A stretch of 16,210 nt of DNA, taken from positions 1 through 16,210 of the forward strand of contig JAGXII010000061.1 in NCBI GenBank assembly GCA_024635735.1, written 5' to 3'. This document shows, one piece after another, positions 1-6,559 of the stretch. Origin of the DNA: Christiangramia sp. GTDB taxonomy: Bacteria > Bacteroidota > Bacteroidia > Flavobacteriales > Flavobacteriaceae. The notes below the pieces were generated by a model. It made no database searches. It had not been told where the DNA came from and saw nothing but the letters and a program-made list of their open reading frames with translations. The position numbers were made by a program, and so were the translations under genes. How positions within the stretch are numbered: the stretch's first letter is position 1; each line of letters opens with the position of its first letter.

Positions 1-949
1 CATGATGGTAAATATGTGAGGCGACCATTAGCTCATTTACTCCCGATTTCTTTAAGAATTCCCTGGTTTTTTCCTCTACAGTTTTTTTGCTTCCCACAAA
101 GGAATATTTAAGCATACGCTCAAAGCCAGGATTTCGCGATAATTCTCTTAACGGAGGAGTCATTTCAATAGGTGGTTGCATATAATCAATATCCCCGGTC
201 ATAACTCCCAGCATCATTCTTAACATAGTGGTGGAAATTCGTTCTGCATCCTCATCGGTTTCTGCAGCGATGACATTAATACAGGCTATACTATAAGGCT
301 CCTTAAGAAAGTCAGACGGCTGGAAATTGTTATTATAAATCTCCAAAGCTTCAAAAAGTTGCGCCGGAGCAAAATGACTGGCAAAAGCATATGGAAGTCC
401 TTTTCTCGCCGCAAGATGAGCGCTATCTGTACTGGAACCTAAAATATATACCGGAACCTCAACTCCCTCGGCTACTGTAGCCCTGACTTTGGCTGCAGAA
501 TTTTCTTTAGAGAAAAGCTGTTGGATACGGTCTATTTCTTCGGGAAATTTATACACAGATTGCATCCTGTCTGCCCGGATGGCCTGTGCAGTAAGCTGGT
601 CTGTACCCGGTGCCCTTCCAAGTCCCAGGTCAATACGACCGGGAAATAATGATCCAAGGGTTCCAAATTGTTCGGCGACTATTAAAGGAGAGTGATTGGG
701 AAGCATAATTCCTCCCGATCCTACCCTGATTGTATTAGTCCCTCCTGCGATATGTCCGATTAAAACCGATGTGGCAGAACTGGCAATACTTTTCATATTG
801 TGGTGCTCTGCGAGCCAGACCCTGTGATAACCAAACCCTTCCCCTTTTTGAGCGAGATCAAGAATATTACTAAATGTTTCCCCAATAGTGGTTCCATTGG
901 CGACACTGGCAAGTTCTAATATTGAATAAGGAATTTGGTTTTGGAGCAT
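1..949 (-). CDS. LLM-class flavin-dependent oxidoreductase, YhbW/MsnO8-like (C-terminus off the left edge)
   Basis: 316 codons are visible from an ATG at 949-947; the frame is open to the left edge, so probably only a short C-terminal piece is missing (family members are about 330 residues). The protein has the bacterial luciferase-like TIM-barrel signature: WLAEHHNM near residues 45-52, the stretch RVGSGGIMLPNHSPLIVAEQ at about 75-94, and GRIDLGLGRAPGTDQ at about 104-118. These belong to the YhbW/MsnO8 subgroup of luciferase-like monooxygenases. Such proteins bind reduced FMN and oxidise small organic molecules, but substrates are mostly unknown, so I assign no reaction. It has no signal peptide and should be cytosolic. 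It lies 133 bp downstream of the broken SDR gene on the same strand, and a possible promoter sits in that gap. Confidence 0.9.
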   Translation of the reverse strand, partial: MLQNQIPYSILELASVANGTTIGETFSNILDLAQKGEGFGYHRVWLAEHHNMKSIASSATSVLIGHIAGGTNTIRVGSGGIMLPNHSPLIVAEQFGTLGSLFPGRIDLGLGRAPGTDQLTAQAIRADRMQSVYKFPEEIDRIQQLFSKENSAAKVRATVAEGVEVPVYILGSSTDSAHLAARKGLPYAFASHFAPAQLFEALEIYNNNFQPSDFLKEPYSIACINVIAAETDEDAERISTTMLRMMLGVMTGDIDYMQPPIEMTPPLRELSRNPGFERMLKYSFVGSKKTVEEKTREFLKKSGVNELMVASHIYHH

Positions 950-978
950 ATAATATAAATTATGAAATAACAATCAGA

Positions 979-986
979 CAAAAGTA
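979..986 (-). promoter_or_regulatory. Possible Bacteroidetes -7 box for the LLM oxidoreductase
   Basis: On the minus strand this reads TACTTTTG, an exact match to the Bacteroidetes -7 consensus TAnnTTTG, 29 nt before the oxidoreductase ATG. The nearest upstream TTTG is 26 nt away, longer than the usual 19-23, so the -33 element is not convincing. Confidence 0.3.
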
Positions 987-1847
987 TAACAACCTCTTTG
1001 ATATGTCGCAGACAAACTGAAACCTTTCAGGAGCAGATCGTTCAGCCCTGAGAAAAAGTTATCTTATCCGAATATTTTAAAGCTACATAGACCGGTGATT
1101 TTCTGTACGCTTCTTCATATTTTCATAATTATCCTTAGTTATTTTATCCATTTTCTCCGGCTCATTAAAATTAATCTCGATTTGTTGCTTACGCTCGTCA
1201 CCTCCAAGGATCACATTGATCTTTTTATTCAACAAACCTTCGATTGTTTGTTTAGCAACTTTTTCGGCGCTATCCATATTACCGGCTTTTGCATTTTTCA
1301 TCATATCCGTATCTGTAGCGGTTGGATAAACGGTCATGACATGCAGTGGATAATCGGGATATTCTCTTCTAATAGCATCTGAAAATTGCCTCACAGCTGC
1401 CTTTGTTGCTGCATAAACACTATAAAATGGCATTGCAATGTATCCAAGGCCGGAGGAAATATTAATAATTGCCCCTTCCTTACTTTTCTTCAGTAAGGGA
1501 AGTACTTTTTTAGTTAAAAGAATTAATCCGGTGAGATTTATATTAATCTGGTTAATGATATCTTCATCGCTTATTTCGGTTAAAGGTCCTGCGCTAACCA
1601 CACCGGCATTATTTACAAGTATATCCAGACTTCCCCAGGCATCTTTAATCTTTTGAGAAATATTCTCTACATCATCAGTTTTGGAAATATCTCCCGGAAT
1701 AAAAAGAAAATTAACGGCACTAAATTCTGATCCAAGTTTTTCAAGATCCTCCTCATTTCTTCCTACTACTGCTATTTCAGTCACTTCGTGTTCTACAAGT
1801 TGCCGGATAATTTCGCGGCCTATTCCTTTACTTCCACCAGTAACTAA

Positions 1848-1855
1848 TATTTTTT
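1848..1855. repeat. Target-site duplication, left copy
   Basis: TATTTTTT abuts the left end of the insertion sequence and is repeated exactly at 2856-2863. An 8-bp duplication is what IS1595-family elements make. Removing one copy restores the SDR reading frame, which independently supports this placement. Confidence 0.8.
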
Positions 1856-1857
1856 AT

Positions 1858-1877
1858 TGTATATCCGCTTAGTGTCC
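1858..1877 (+). repeat. IS terminal inverted repeat, transposase 3' side
   Basis: Begins TGTATATCCG reading inward. It pairs imperfectly (13/20) with the inverted sequence at 2835-2854. The transposase stop codon at 1871-1869 lies within it. Confidence 0.6.
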
Positions 1878-2828
1878 ACTTGCTGTAATGCTTGCTATTA
1901 CTAACCTGTCAAATATTTTGTCCCCGAAATACCGTCTGTTTAACTTGTAAACGAACTCATTGAGGTATAATTGCAGGTATTTTTTCTTGATTTTATGGTA
2001 GGTGCCAGCGAAATTCCGTTTTGCATTACTAATGGCAATGTGTACCCATTTAAGAGTTTCTTTAGTGGTTGTCTCATTGGATTTTTCAGTGATATGTAGT
2101 TCAACGTAGTCTGCGATATCAAGGTAGGATGTGCTTTTGTCTGTAAATACAATAACTTGTTCCTCATCAATTGCCTTTTTCAGGGTATAGGCAGTTCCTT
2201 CAGCTTTGTGGTCATTAAGCACTTTTGCCTTAAAATACCTGCACTGCCTTTCTACTTTACCGGTATCGAGGTCTTCCAGTACAGTACTTTCAGCCATTAC
2301 CATAACATTGGATTTTGTTTTGCTGCCGCGACCGGCTTTTTGAGTTTGATGATCGTGCTTGCATGCTTCGATGGTGAAATAACCTTCATCCATTTCTATC
2401 ATACCTTCCAGGGTATAGCGATCATCTCTTTGTCCCATTGCTTTTCTAAGTTTATGAACCATCGCCCAGACCGGCTCATAGCGCTTCAGGCCAAGTTGCC
2501 GTTGGATCTCCTTACTGGAAAACCCCTTTTTGGTAGTGCTTAAAAGAAAAATAGTTTTGTACCAGATCATAAACGATAACTTGGAACTTTCCAGGATAGT
2601 GCCACTACGCAAAGAAATCCTTGCTGTACAAGACCTACATTGGTAGCTCCATTTATTTTGAAGCCAATAATGATCGGTAGATCCGCATCGATTGCATACC
2701 ACTCCTTCTTTATCTCGCTGCTCTTTGAAATGTAAGCGATAACTTTTTTCGTCAGTAAAGTGAACTCCAAATGAAAATATATCCATGGTAAAACTAGTTA
2801 ATTCAATCAAATATAGGATATTTTCCAT
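1869..2828 (-). CDS. IS1595-family (ISXO2-like) transposase
   Basis: 319 residues from the ATG at 2828; an alternative start at residue 15 (ATG at 2786-2784, MDIFSFGVHF) is equally plausible. The N-terminal zinc ribbon shows two CxxC pairs, CNRC and CRSC, about 18 residues apart near residues 45-68. The catalytic core has the first Asp in EMDEGYF, the second in VFTDKSTSY, and a third site in HIAISNAKRNF, followed by the conserved YLNEFVYKLNRR stretch. The Asn at the third position is compatible with the DD(N/E) pattern of IS1595 proteins. The frame has no stop or shift. The enzyme would cut and insert its own element, leaving 8-bp duplications, as seen at 1848-1855 and 2856-2863. Confidence 0.92.
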   Translation of the reverse strand: MENILYLIELTSFTMDIFSFGVHFTDEKSYRLHFKEQRDKEGVVCNRCGSTDHYWLQNKWSYQCRSCTARISLRSGTILESSKLSFMIWYKTIFLLSTTKKGFSSKEIQRQLGLKRYEPVWAMVHKLRKAMGQRDDRYTLEGMIEMDEGYFTIEACKHDHQTQKAGRGSKTKSNVMVMAESTVLEDLDTGKVERQCRYFKAKVLNDHKAEGTAYTLKKAIDEEQVIVFTDKSTSYLDIADYVELHITEKSNETTTKETLKWVHIAISNAKRNFAGTYHKIKKKYLQLYLNEFVYKLNRRYFGDKIFDRLVIASITASGH

Positions 2829-2834
2829 TAATTA

Positions 2835-2854
2835 GGAATATTTACGGACATACA
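2835..2854 (-). repeat. IS terminal inverted repeat, transposase 5' side
   Basis: Read inward on the minus strand it begins TGTATGTCCG, the partner of the 1858-1877 repeat. It lies just upstream of the transposase start, so the transposase promoter probably overlaps the repeat or the flanking SDR leader. Confidence 0.6.
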
Positions 2855-2855
2855 G

Positions 2856-2863
2856 TATTTTTT
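2856..2863. repeat. Target-site duplication, right copy
   Basis: Second copy of TATTTTTT, inside the A-rich codons 6-8 of the split SDR gene (minus strand AAA AAA ATA). Confidence 0.8.
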
Positions 2864-3052
2864 TATCCTTTAAAATCATATTTTAAGTTTTAATCAAAAT
2901 TTAAAGATTCTTAATCGATTTATTCTTTAGCATCCCCTTAATTTCTTGCCAAAATTGACCTAATTAAAAGCTTCACCTTTATTCTTTCACCTATTAGGCT
3001 TAACTTGGAAACTCACTTTTTTTATTAATTATACCTTAATTGCTCTTCATAT

Positions 3053-4567
3053 ATGAGAGAAGCTATTAAATTTACCTTTATAGCCCTTTTTATTACTGGA
3101 GTCATAATTCTTATTATTCTCTGGCCTGTTTACGGAATTTCTACTCTAGGTTTATTAATTTTTGGTTTGGGTATCTATGATATCCTGCAGAAGAAACACA
3201 CCATTCTAAGAAATTTTCCGGTGCTGGGACATATGCGATATCTCCTAGAAATGATAGGACCGGAGTTACATCAGTATTTTGTTGAAAATGATACCGATGG
3301 TACTCCTATAGACCGGAATCACAGAACTTACGTTTATGAGCGGGCAAAGCGGCAAAATCAAACCCATCCATTCGGGACGGAACTGGATGTAGAAGAAGAA
3401 AATTACAGATGGATGCATCACAGCATTTATCCTTCTAAAAAACTTGAAAAACCACCCAGAGTAATGGTTGGTGGCCCCGACTGCAAAAAACCCTATTCAG
3501 CAAGTCTTTTCAATATTTCAGCGATGAGTTTTGGAGCACTAAGTAAAAACGCGGTAGAGGCTTTAAATCTTGGAGCTCGTGCCGGGAATTTTTTCCACGA
3601 TACGGGAGAGGGTGGAATTTCACCCTATCATCGCAAAGGAGGCGACCTGGTATATGAAGTTGGGACGGGTTATTTTGGATGCAGAACTAAGGAAGGTCGA
3701 TTTTCTCCAGAAGCATTCAGGGAAAAAGCTGCTTATCCAGAAGTGAAAATGATTGAACTCAAACTTTCCCAGGGAGCTAAACCCGGTCATGGAGGAGTGC
3801 TTCCGGCGGTGAAAAATAATGAGGAAATCGCTAAAATAAGAGAAATAGAGCCTCATACTAAAGTTTTGTCACCTCCGGGACATAAAGAATTTAATGACGC
3901 CACAGGTTTGTTGAATTTCATTAAACAAATGCGAGAACTTTCTGAAGGCAAACCAATAGGATTCAAACTATGTATAGGGAACCGCCAGGAGTTTATTGAT
4001 ATCTGTAAAAAAATGACGGAGACCGGAATAAAGCCAGACTTCATTACAATTGATGGTTCTGAGGGAGGAACCGGTGCTGCCCCTGTAGATTTTTCCAATT
4101 ACGTGGGTATGCCATGGGAAAAAGGATTGATATTCGCCGTAGATACTTTGAATGCTTATGATCTTAAAAAGGATATTCGCGTTTTTACCGCCACCAAAAT
4201 ATTTACCGCCTTCGATATCTTTAAAGCTTTATGCCTTGGAGCAGACGTATGCAGCTCGGCCCGGGGAATGATGCTTGCTCTCGGATGTATACAGGCTTTA
4301 AAGTGCGATACTAATGAGTGCCCTACGGGAGTAACTTCCAATAAACCTTCTTTAAGGCGCGGACTTGTGGTTGAAGATAAATGGAAACGTGTAAGAAACT
4401 ATCATTACGAAGCCATAAACGACTTCCTTGAATTGTTTGCAGCCGCCGGATGTAAAGACCCGGAAGAATTGAACAGGACTTTGATTTATAAAAAAATAGG
4501 TCAGGAATTAAAGAACTATGAAGATATGTATCCGACTAAAAAGTCGGGTTCTGCATTGGCTTTGTAA
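3053..4567 (+). CDS. Membrane-anchored FMN-binding glutamate-synthase-family protein
   Basis: 504 residues. Two hydrophobic segments (about residues 7-25 and 29-45) should anchor it in the inner membrane. The rest is the FMN-binding (beta/alpha)8 barrel of glutamate synthase, with SAMSFGALS, GEGGISPYHRKGGDLVYEVG, KPGHGGVLP and DGSEGGTGAAP as landmarks. Three cysteines, C412, C418 and C423 (C-x5-C-x4-C, ending NECPTGV), have the spacing of the [3Fe-4S] ligands of GltB. The N-terminal glutaminase domain and the C-terminal GXGXG domain of true GltB are absent, so it cannot be a normal glutamate synthase and its electron donor and product are unknown. It is transcribed divergently from the split SDR gene across 173 bp. 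No partner gene follows. Confidence 0.88.
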   Translation: MREAIKFTFIALFITGVIILIILWPVYGISTLGLLIFGLGIYDILQKKHTILRNFPVLGHMRYLLEMIGPELHQYFVENDTDGTPIDRNHRTYVYERAKRQNQTHPFGTELDVEEENYRWMHHSIYPSKKLEKPPRVMVGGPDCKKPYSASLFNISAMSFGALSKNAVEALNLGARAGNFFHDTGEGGISPYHRKGGDLVYEVGTGYFGCRTKEGRFSPEAFREKAAYPEVKMIELKLSQGAKPGHGGVLPAVKNNEEIAKIREIEPHTKVLSPPGHKEFNDATGLLNFIKQMRELSEGKPIGFKLCIGNRQEFIDICKKMTETGIKPDFITIDGSEGGTGAAPVDFSNYVGMPWEKGLIFAVDTLNAYDLKKDIRVFTATKIFTAFDIFKALCLGADVCSSARGMMLALGCIQALKCDTNECPTGVTSNKPSLRRGLVVEDKWKRVRNYHYEAINDFLELFAAAGCKDPEELNRTLIYKKIGQELKNYEDMYPTKKSGSALAL

Positions 4568-4802
4568 ATTTAAAACCTTAGGGAAATGATTAAAAGTGAT
4601 AAGATTATGACAAAAATCACTGCAATTTTTGATCATTTTTTAATGTTTTCATTTGAAAAAATCTGGGGGATTCCCCTTAGGTAATTCTTCCAATAAATAA
4701 TCATAACTTTAAATATCAAAGTTTTGGTTACAGAATAAGTTATAAACTGTAACTTATTCTTTAATTAATCAACCAAAAAGGGATAGTGAAAATTATCCCT
4801 TT
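4568..4802. other. Non-coding stretch with two hairpins
   Basis: No credible gene. It holds a weak 6-bp stem (4595-4600 with 4616-4621) followed by a short T-run after the preceding gene, then the two strong inverted repeats listed separately. The rest is A+T-rich with no recognised motif. Confidence 0.5.
4732..4760 (+). repeat. Perfect 11-bp inverted repeat
   Basis: AGAATAAGTTA (4732-4742) is separated by a 7-nt loop from its exact reverse complement (4750-4760). It is followed by TTTAATTAATC, not a clean T-run. It could be a weak terminator for the glutamate-synthase-like gene or an operator left from the deleted locus. Confidence 0.5.
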
Positions 4803-4810
4803 TTATTTTT
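4775..4810 (-). terminator. Bidirectional intrinsic terminator
   Basis: AAAAAGGGATA (4775-4785), loop of 8 nt, then TATCCCTTTTT (4794-4804). The stem is perfect over 11 bp and has T-runs in both directions. The stop codon of the minus-strand remnant (4805-4803) lies in its foot, so it fits best as that gene's own terminator; it may also stop plus-strand readthrough from 4567. Confidence 0.75.
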
Positions 4811-4880
4811 CTGCTTTACCATAGTTTCTTAGCCCTGTTCCAAACAAAACTTTAAATTTTTCGATTTTAAATTTTCTCTG
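4803..4880 (-). pseudogene. C-terminal remnant of an unidentified gene
   Basis: The minus strand encodes QRKFKIEKFKV followed by LFGTGLRNYGKAEK and a stop at 4805-4803, which sits directly in front of a strong terminator. The 25 residues look like real protein rather than chance A+T-rich sequence. Upstream the frame runs straight into the antisense of the truncated efflux gene, so the rest of the gene is gone. I do not recognise the family. The evidence is composition, the stop-terminator arrangement and the abrupt junction, so this is tentative. Confidence 0.35.
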
Positions 4881-5470
4881 GAAATTACTGGAAAGAGGAA
4901 TTTCCCATAAATATTTAGCCGCAGCAGGTTTTGCCATATTTTTCTTTTATAGTTTCTGGATGTATAACCTTATGACACCGGATACGGGATCTGAACTTAT
5001 GTTCTGGCCGCTGGTGGTAAGAGGAATGGGGTCTTGGATTATTATTTGTTCCCATCACTACCTTATCTCTTTCTACCTTAAAGGGAAAAGATATCGGGGA
5101 AGGCGCGGCATTTACAGGAATGATGAGACAGCTGGGAGGTTCCTTTGGAATTGCAATTATTACCACCATGGTTTCCCGGTTAGGCCAGCAGCACAGGGTT
5201 GATCTTATACCAAATATAAGTGCGATAAACTTCCAGGTGCAGCAAAGAATTCAGGGTATTAAGCAAATGTTCATGAGCCAAGGTTTTAGCGCGAATGAGG
5301 CGCTGGAAAAAGCCTATCAGGTTATTAACGGAAGCATTGCGAGACAAAGTGCGGTTTTATCCTATATGGATATCTTTCTTTATCTGGGCATCCTGTTTCT
5401 TTTATGTGTCCCTTTCGTTCTTCTCATTCGGAAGAATAAAAATAATAGCTCACCCGCAATTTCTGATTAA
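4879..5470 (+). pseudogene. DHA2-family (EmrB/QacA-type) MFS efflux pump, 5'-truncated and frameshifted
   Basis: About 197 C-terminal residues of a protein normally near 500. Recognisable sequence begins KLLERGISHKYLAAAGF at about 4882 with no start codon or N-terminal helices before it. The stretch MTPDTGSELMFWPLVVRGMG is in one frame. At the GGGG run 5028-5031 one extra base shifts the frame, and the protein continues as LGLLFVPITTLSLSTLKGKD, then GEGAAFTGMMRQLGGSFGIA, to the end at 5470. The tail has a final transmembrane segment and a basic end. Intact relatives export drugs together with an HlyD-type adaptor and a TolC-type channel; neither is present here. With two independent lesions this cannot make a working transporter. 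Confidence 0.88.
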
Positions 5471-5488
5471 GTTGTTTTGCCCCAAAAG

Positions 5489-5520
5489 AAAAACCTGTGT
5501 CCCCCAACACAGGTTTTTTT
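5489..5520 (+). terminator. Intrinsic terminator after the efflux pseudogene
   Basis: AAAAACCTGTGT (5489-5500), a 6-nt C-rich loop, then the exact complement ACACAGGTTTTT (5507-5518) continuing into more T residues. The stem is perfect over 12 bp. It starts 18 nt after the stop codon. Confidence 0.9.
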
Positions 5521-5561
5521 TATTTGAATTATTCTGAAGGAATTTCAATTCATAGAAACCT

Positions 5562-5584
5562 AATGTATTTTAGGCAAATACATT
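5562..5584. repeat. 9-bp inverted repeat
   Basis: AATGTATTT, 5-nt loop, AAATACATT. It lies between two convergent terminators with no T-run of its own. Its function is unknown. Confidence 0.4.
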
Positions 5585-5622
5585 TCAGGATAACCGAAAA
5601 AGGCCTTGAGATGAAACTGAAT

Positions 5623-5653
5623 AAAAAAAGCCTCATCTTTCGATGAAGCTTTT
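5623..5653 (-). terminator. Terminator of the tRNA-Gly transcript
   Basis: On the minus strand: AAAAGCTTCATC, a GAAA tetraloop, then GATGAGGCTTTT followed by more T. The 12-bp stem has one T-G wobble pair. It lies 83 nt beyond the tRNA 3' end, after both repeat hairpins, so these are predicted to be part of the primary tRNA transcript. Confidence 0.85.
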
Positions 5654-5654
5654 A

Positions 5655-5685
5655 GAGCGGGAGATCACGCTTTTGGCGTGACGAC
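5655..5685 (-). repeat. tRNA-tail hairpin repeat, distal copy
   Basis: This 31-nt unit matches 28 of 31 positions of the copy at 5694-5724. It contains TCACGC and GCGTGA separated by 5 nt (a hairpin). At its outer end it carries GAGCGGGAGA, the same 10 bases found at the tRNA 3' end (5735-5744). Confidence 0.75.
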
Positions 5686-5693
5686 CTTTTCTT

Positions 5694-5724
5694 GAGACGG
5701 AGATCACGCTTTCGGCGTGACGAC
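5694..5724 (-). repeat. tRNA-tail hairpin repeat, proximal copy
   Basis: Second 31-nt unit, 39 nt from the first. It has the same TCACGC/GCGTGA hairpin, and the tRNA-like outer end is altered to GAGACGGAGA. The interval to the real tRNA end is 41 nt, close to the spacing between the two units. Confidence 0.75.
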
Positions 5725-5735
5725 GTTCCGTTTTG

Positions 5736-5808
5736 AGCGGGAGACCGGGTTCGAACCGGCGACATTCAGCTTGGAAGGCTGACGCTCTACCAACTGAGCT
5801 ACTCCCGC
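5736..5808 (-). tRNA. tRNA-Gly, anticodon TCC
   Basis: 73 nt on the minus strand. The acceptor strands GCGGGAG (5808-5802) and CTCCCGC (5743-5737) pair perfectly. The D-arm TAGCTCAGTTGGTAGAGC is standard. The anticodon stem TCAGC/GCTGA encloses CTTCCAA, giving anticodon TCC, which reads GGA and GGG glycine codons. The T-arm contains GGTTCGAACC. The discriminator base is T and CCA is not encoded, so it must be added after transcription, as is usual in Bacteroidota. A matching promoter lies upstream and a terminator downstream. Confidence 0.97.
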
Positions 5809-5817
5809 CTGTGACTG

Positions 5818-5850
5818 CAAATATAATTGGAAACTTTTTCAACTTCCAAA
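5818..5850 (-). promoter_or_regulatory. Promoter of tRNA-Gly
   Basis: On the minus strand: TTTG (5850-5847), 21 bp, then TATATTTG (5825-5818). Both match the Bacteroidetes housekeeping consensus (TTTG at -33, TAnnTTTG at -7) with ideal spacing. The -7 box ends 9 nt before the mature tRNA 5' end. Confidence 0.85.
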
Positions 5851-5995
5851 AATTTTTCCGGCTTTTTTAAGAGCGGGGTTTTTGATTCTGCCTTATGCCC
5901 TATAAAATCTTGTTAAATGCAGACAACAGGATTCTTTTTTCTCCTAAAATAGTTCTATTTTTAGCTACTACTTCAATAAATTTAAATAAGAAGAA

Positions 5996-6556
5996 ATGGA
6001 TTTTAAAAAAAATAAGACAGGTAAAATTCAAGACCTGATTGATAGTAAATTACTGGAAAAACGAAAAATATATATGTGGGGCGAGGTGAGTGACAAAACC
6101 GCCAAATATGTTATAGACAGACTTGAGTTTTTGGACCTTGAAGGCCATGATGAAATAGAATTATTTATAAATAGTCCGGGAGGCTACGTAACTGATGGGT
6201 TTGCCATCTACGATACTATTATGTCTCTGGAATCTCCGGTTTCCACGATATGTACTGGACTGGCCGCTTCCATGGGATCAATTTTACTTTCCGCCGGAAA
6301 GAAAGGACGCAGGTTTATACAACCCCATGCAAAGGTTATGATTCACCAGCCCAGTGGCGGTGCCCGGGGACAGGCTTCCAATATTGAGATCGCCGCGAAT
6401 GAAATTTTGAAAACCAAACATCTTAGTGCCGAAATCCTTGCCGAAAACTGCGGTCAGACTGTTGAAAAAGTACTGAAAGACTTTAATCGCGATTATTGGA
6501 TGGATGCCCAGGAATCGCTTGATTATGGCATCGTAGACGGCATCTACAAAAAATAA
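5996..6556 (+). CDS. ATP-dependent Clp protease proteolytic subunit family protein (second ClpP type)
   Basis: 186 residues, near the usual ClpP length of 190-220. The catalytic triad is visible: Ser92 in GLAASMGS, His117 in MIHQPSGG and Asp166 in FNRDYWM, each six positions before the E. coli numbers. FINSPGGYVTDGFAIYD is the oxyanion-loop region. ClpP forms a barrel-shaped peptidase that degrades proteins fed to it by ClpX or ClpA/C. In Bacteroidota the main clpP normally sits beside tig and clpX; neither is here, so this is more likely a paralog. The start has an A/G-rich AAGAAGAA just before it. The GNAT-like gene follows after 3 nt, suggesting co-translation. Confidence 0.93.
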   Translation: MDFKKNKTGKIQDLIDSKLLEKRKIYMWGEVSDKTAKYVIDRLEFLDLEGHDEIELFINSPGGYVTDGFAIYDTIMSLESPVSTICTGLAASMGSILLSAGKKGRRFIQPHAKVMIHQPSGGARGQASNIEIAANEILKTKHLSAEILAENCGQTVEKVLKDFNRDYWMDAQESLDYGIVDGIYKK

Positions 6557-6559
6557 TTT

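Larger units (their letters stand above)
1856..2855 (-). mobile_element. IS1595-family insertion sequence, 1000 bp
   Basis: The element is bounded by an 8-bp direct repeat and carries a single transposase gene on the minus strand. Its ends form an imperfect inverted repeat: 1858-1877 read inward on the plus strand against 2854-2835 read inward on the minus strand match at 13 of 20 positions, sharing TGTAT, TCCG and a final TCC. One or two extra bases lie outside the repeat at each end and are not symmetric, so the exact tips are uncertain by 1-4 bp. There is no passenger gene. The transposase frame is intact, which suggests a fairly recent insertion that may still be active. Confidence 0.85.
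1083..2879 (-). pseudogene. Short-chain dehydrogenase/reductase gene split by an IS1595-type element
   Basis: The coding sequence is in two parts: 2879-2856 (eight codons, MILKDKKI) and 1847-1083. Joining them across the insertion gives an unbroken frame of about 262 residues starting MILKDKKILVTGGSKGIG, so the Rossmann glycine motif TGGSKGIG straddles the repair point. The distal part keeps the NNAG motif, the catalytic Ser in NISSG and the YAATK (YxxxK) pair, all typical of classical SDRs using NAD(P)H. As it stands the distal part is preceded in frame by a TAA at 1856-1854. Its first ATG (1784) would make a 233-residue protein without the cofactor-binding motif, so I call it inactive. The 36 C-terminal residues are charged (basic and acidic). 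The substrate cannot be told from sequence. Confidence 0.9.

Noticed and set aside
1017..1030. CTGAAACCTTTCAG palindrome downstream of the SDR pseudogene
   Set aside because: It has a 6-bp stem with a 2-nt loop and no T-run on the minus strand; too short to call a terminator.
1083..1784. Taking the 233-residue frame from ATG 1784 as a complete SDR
   Set aside because: It lacks the glycine-rich cofactor motif, which is present just upstream in the same frame and is cut off by the insertion sequence.
2157..2543. 128-residue plus-strand frame inside the insertion sequence
   Set aside because: It is antisense to the transposase catalytic core, has no recognisable motif, and is explained by codon mirror effects.
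2880..3052. Promoters in the 173-bp divergent gap
   Set aside because: Several T-rich near matches exist, but none has both a TAnnTTTG box and a correctly spaced TTTG.
5633..5842. 69-residue open frame on the minus strand
   Set aside because: It is a translation of the tRNA-Gly gene and the repeats behind it; the arginine-rich text comes from tRNA sequence.
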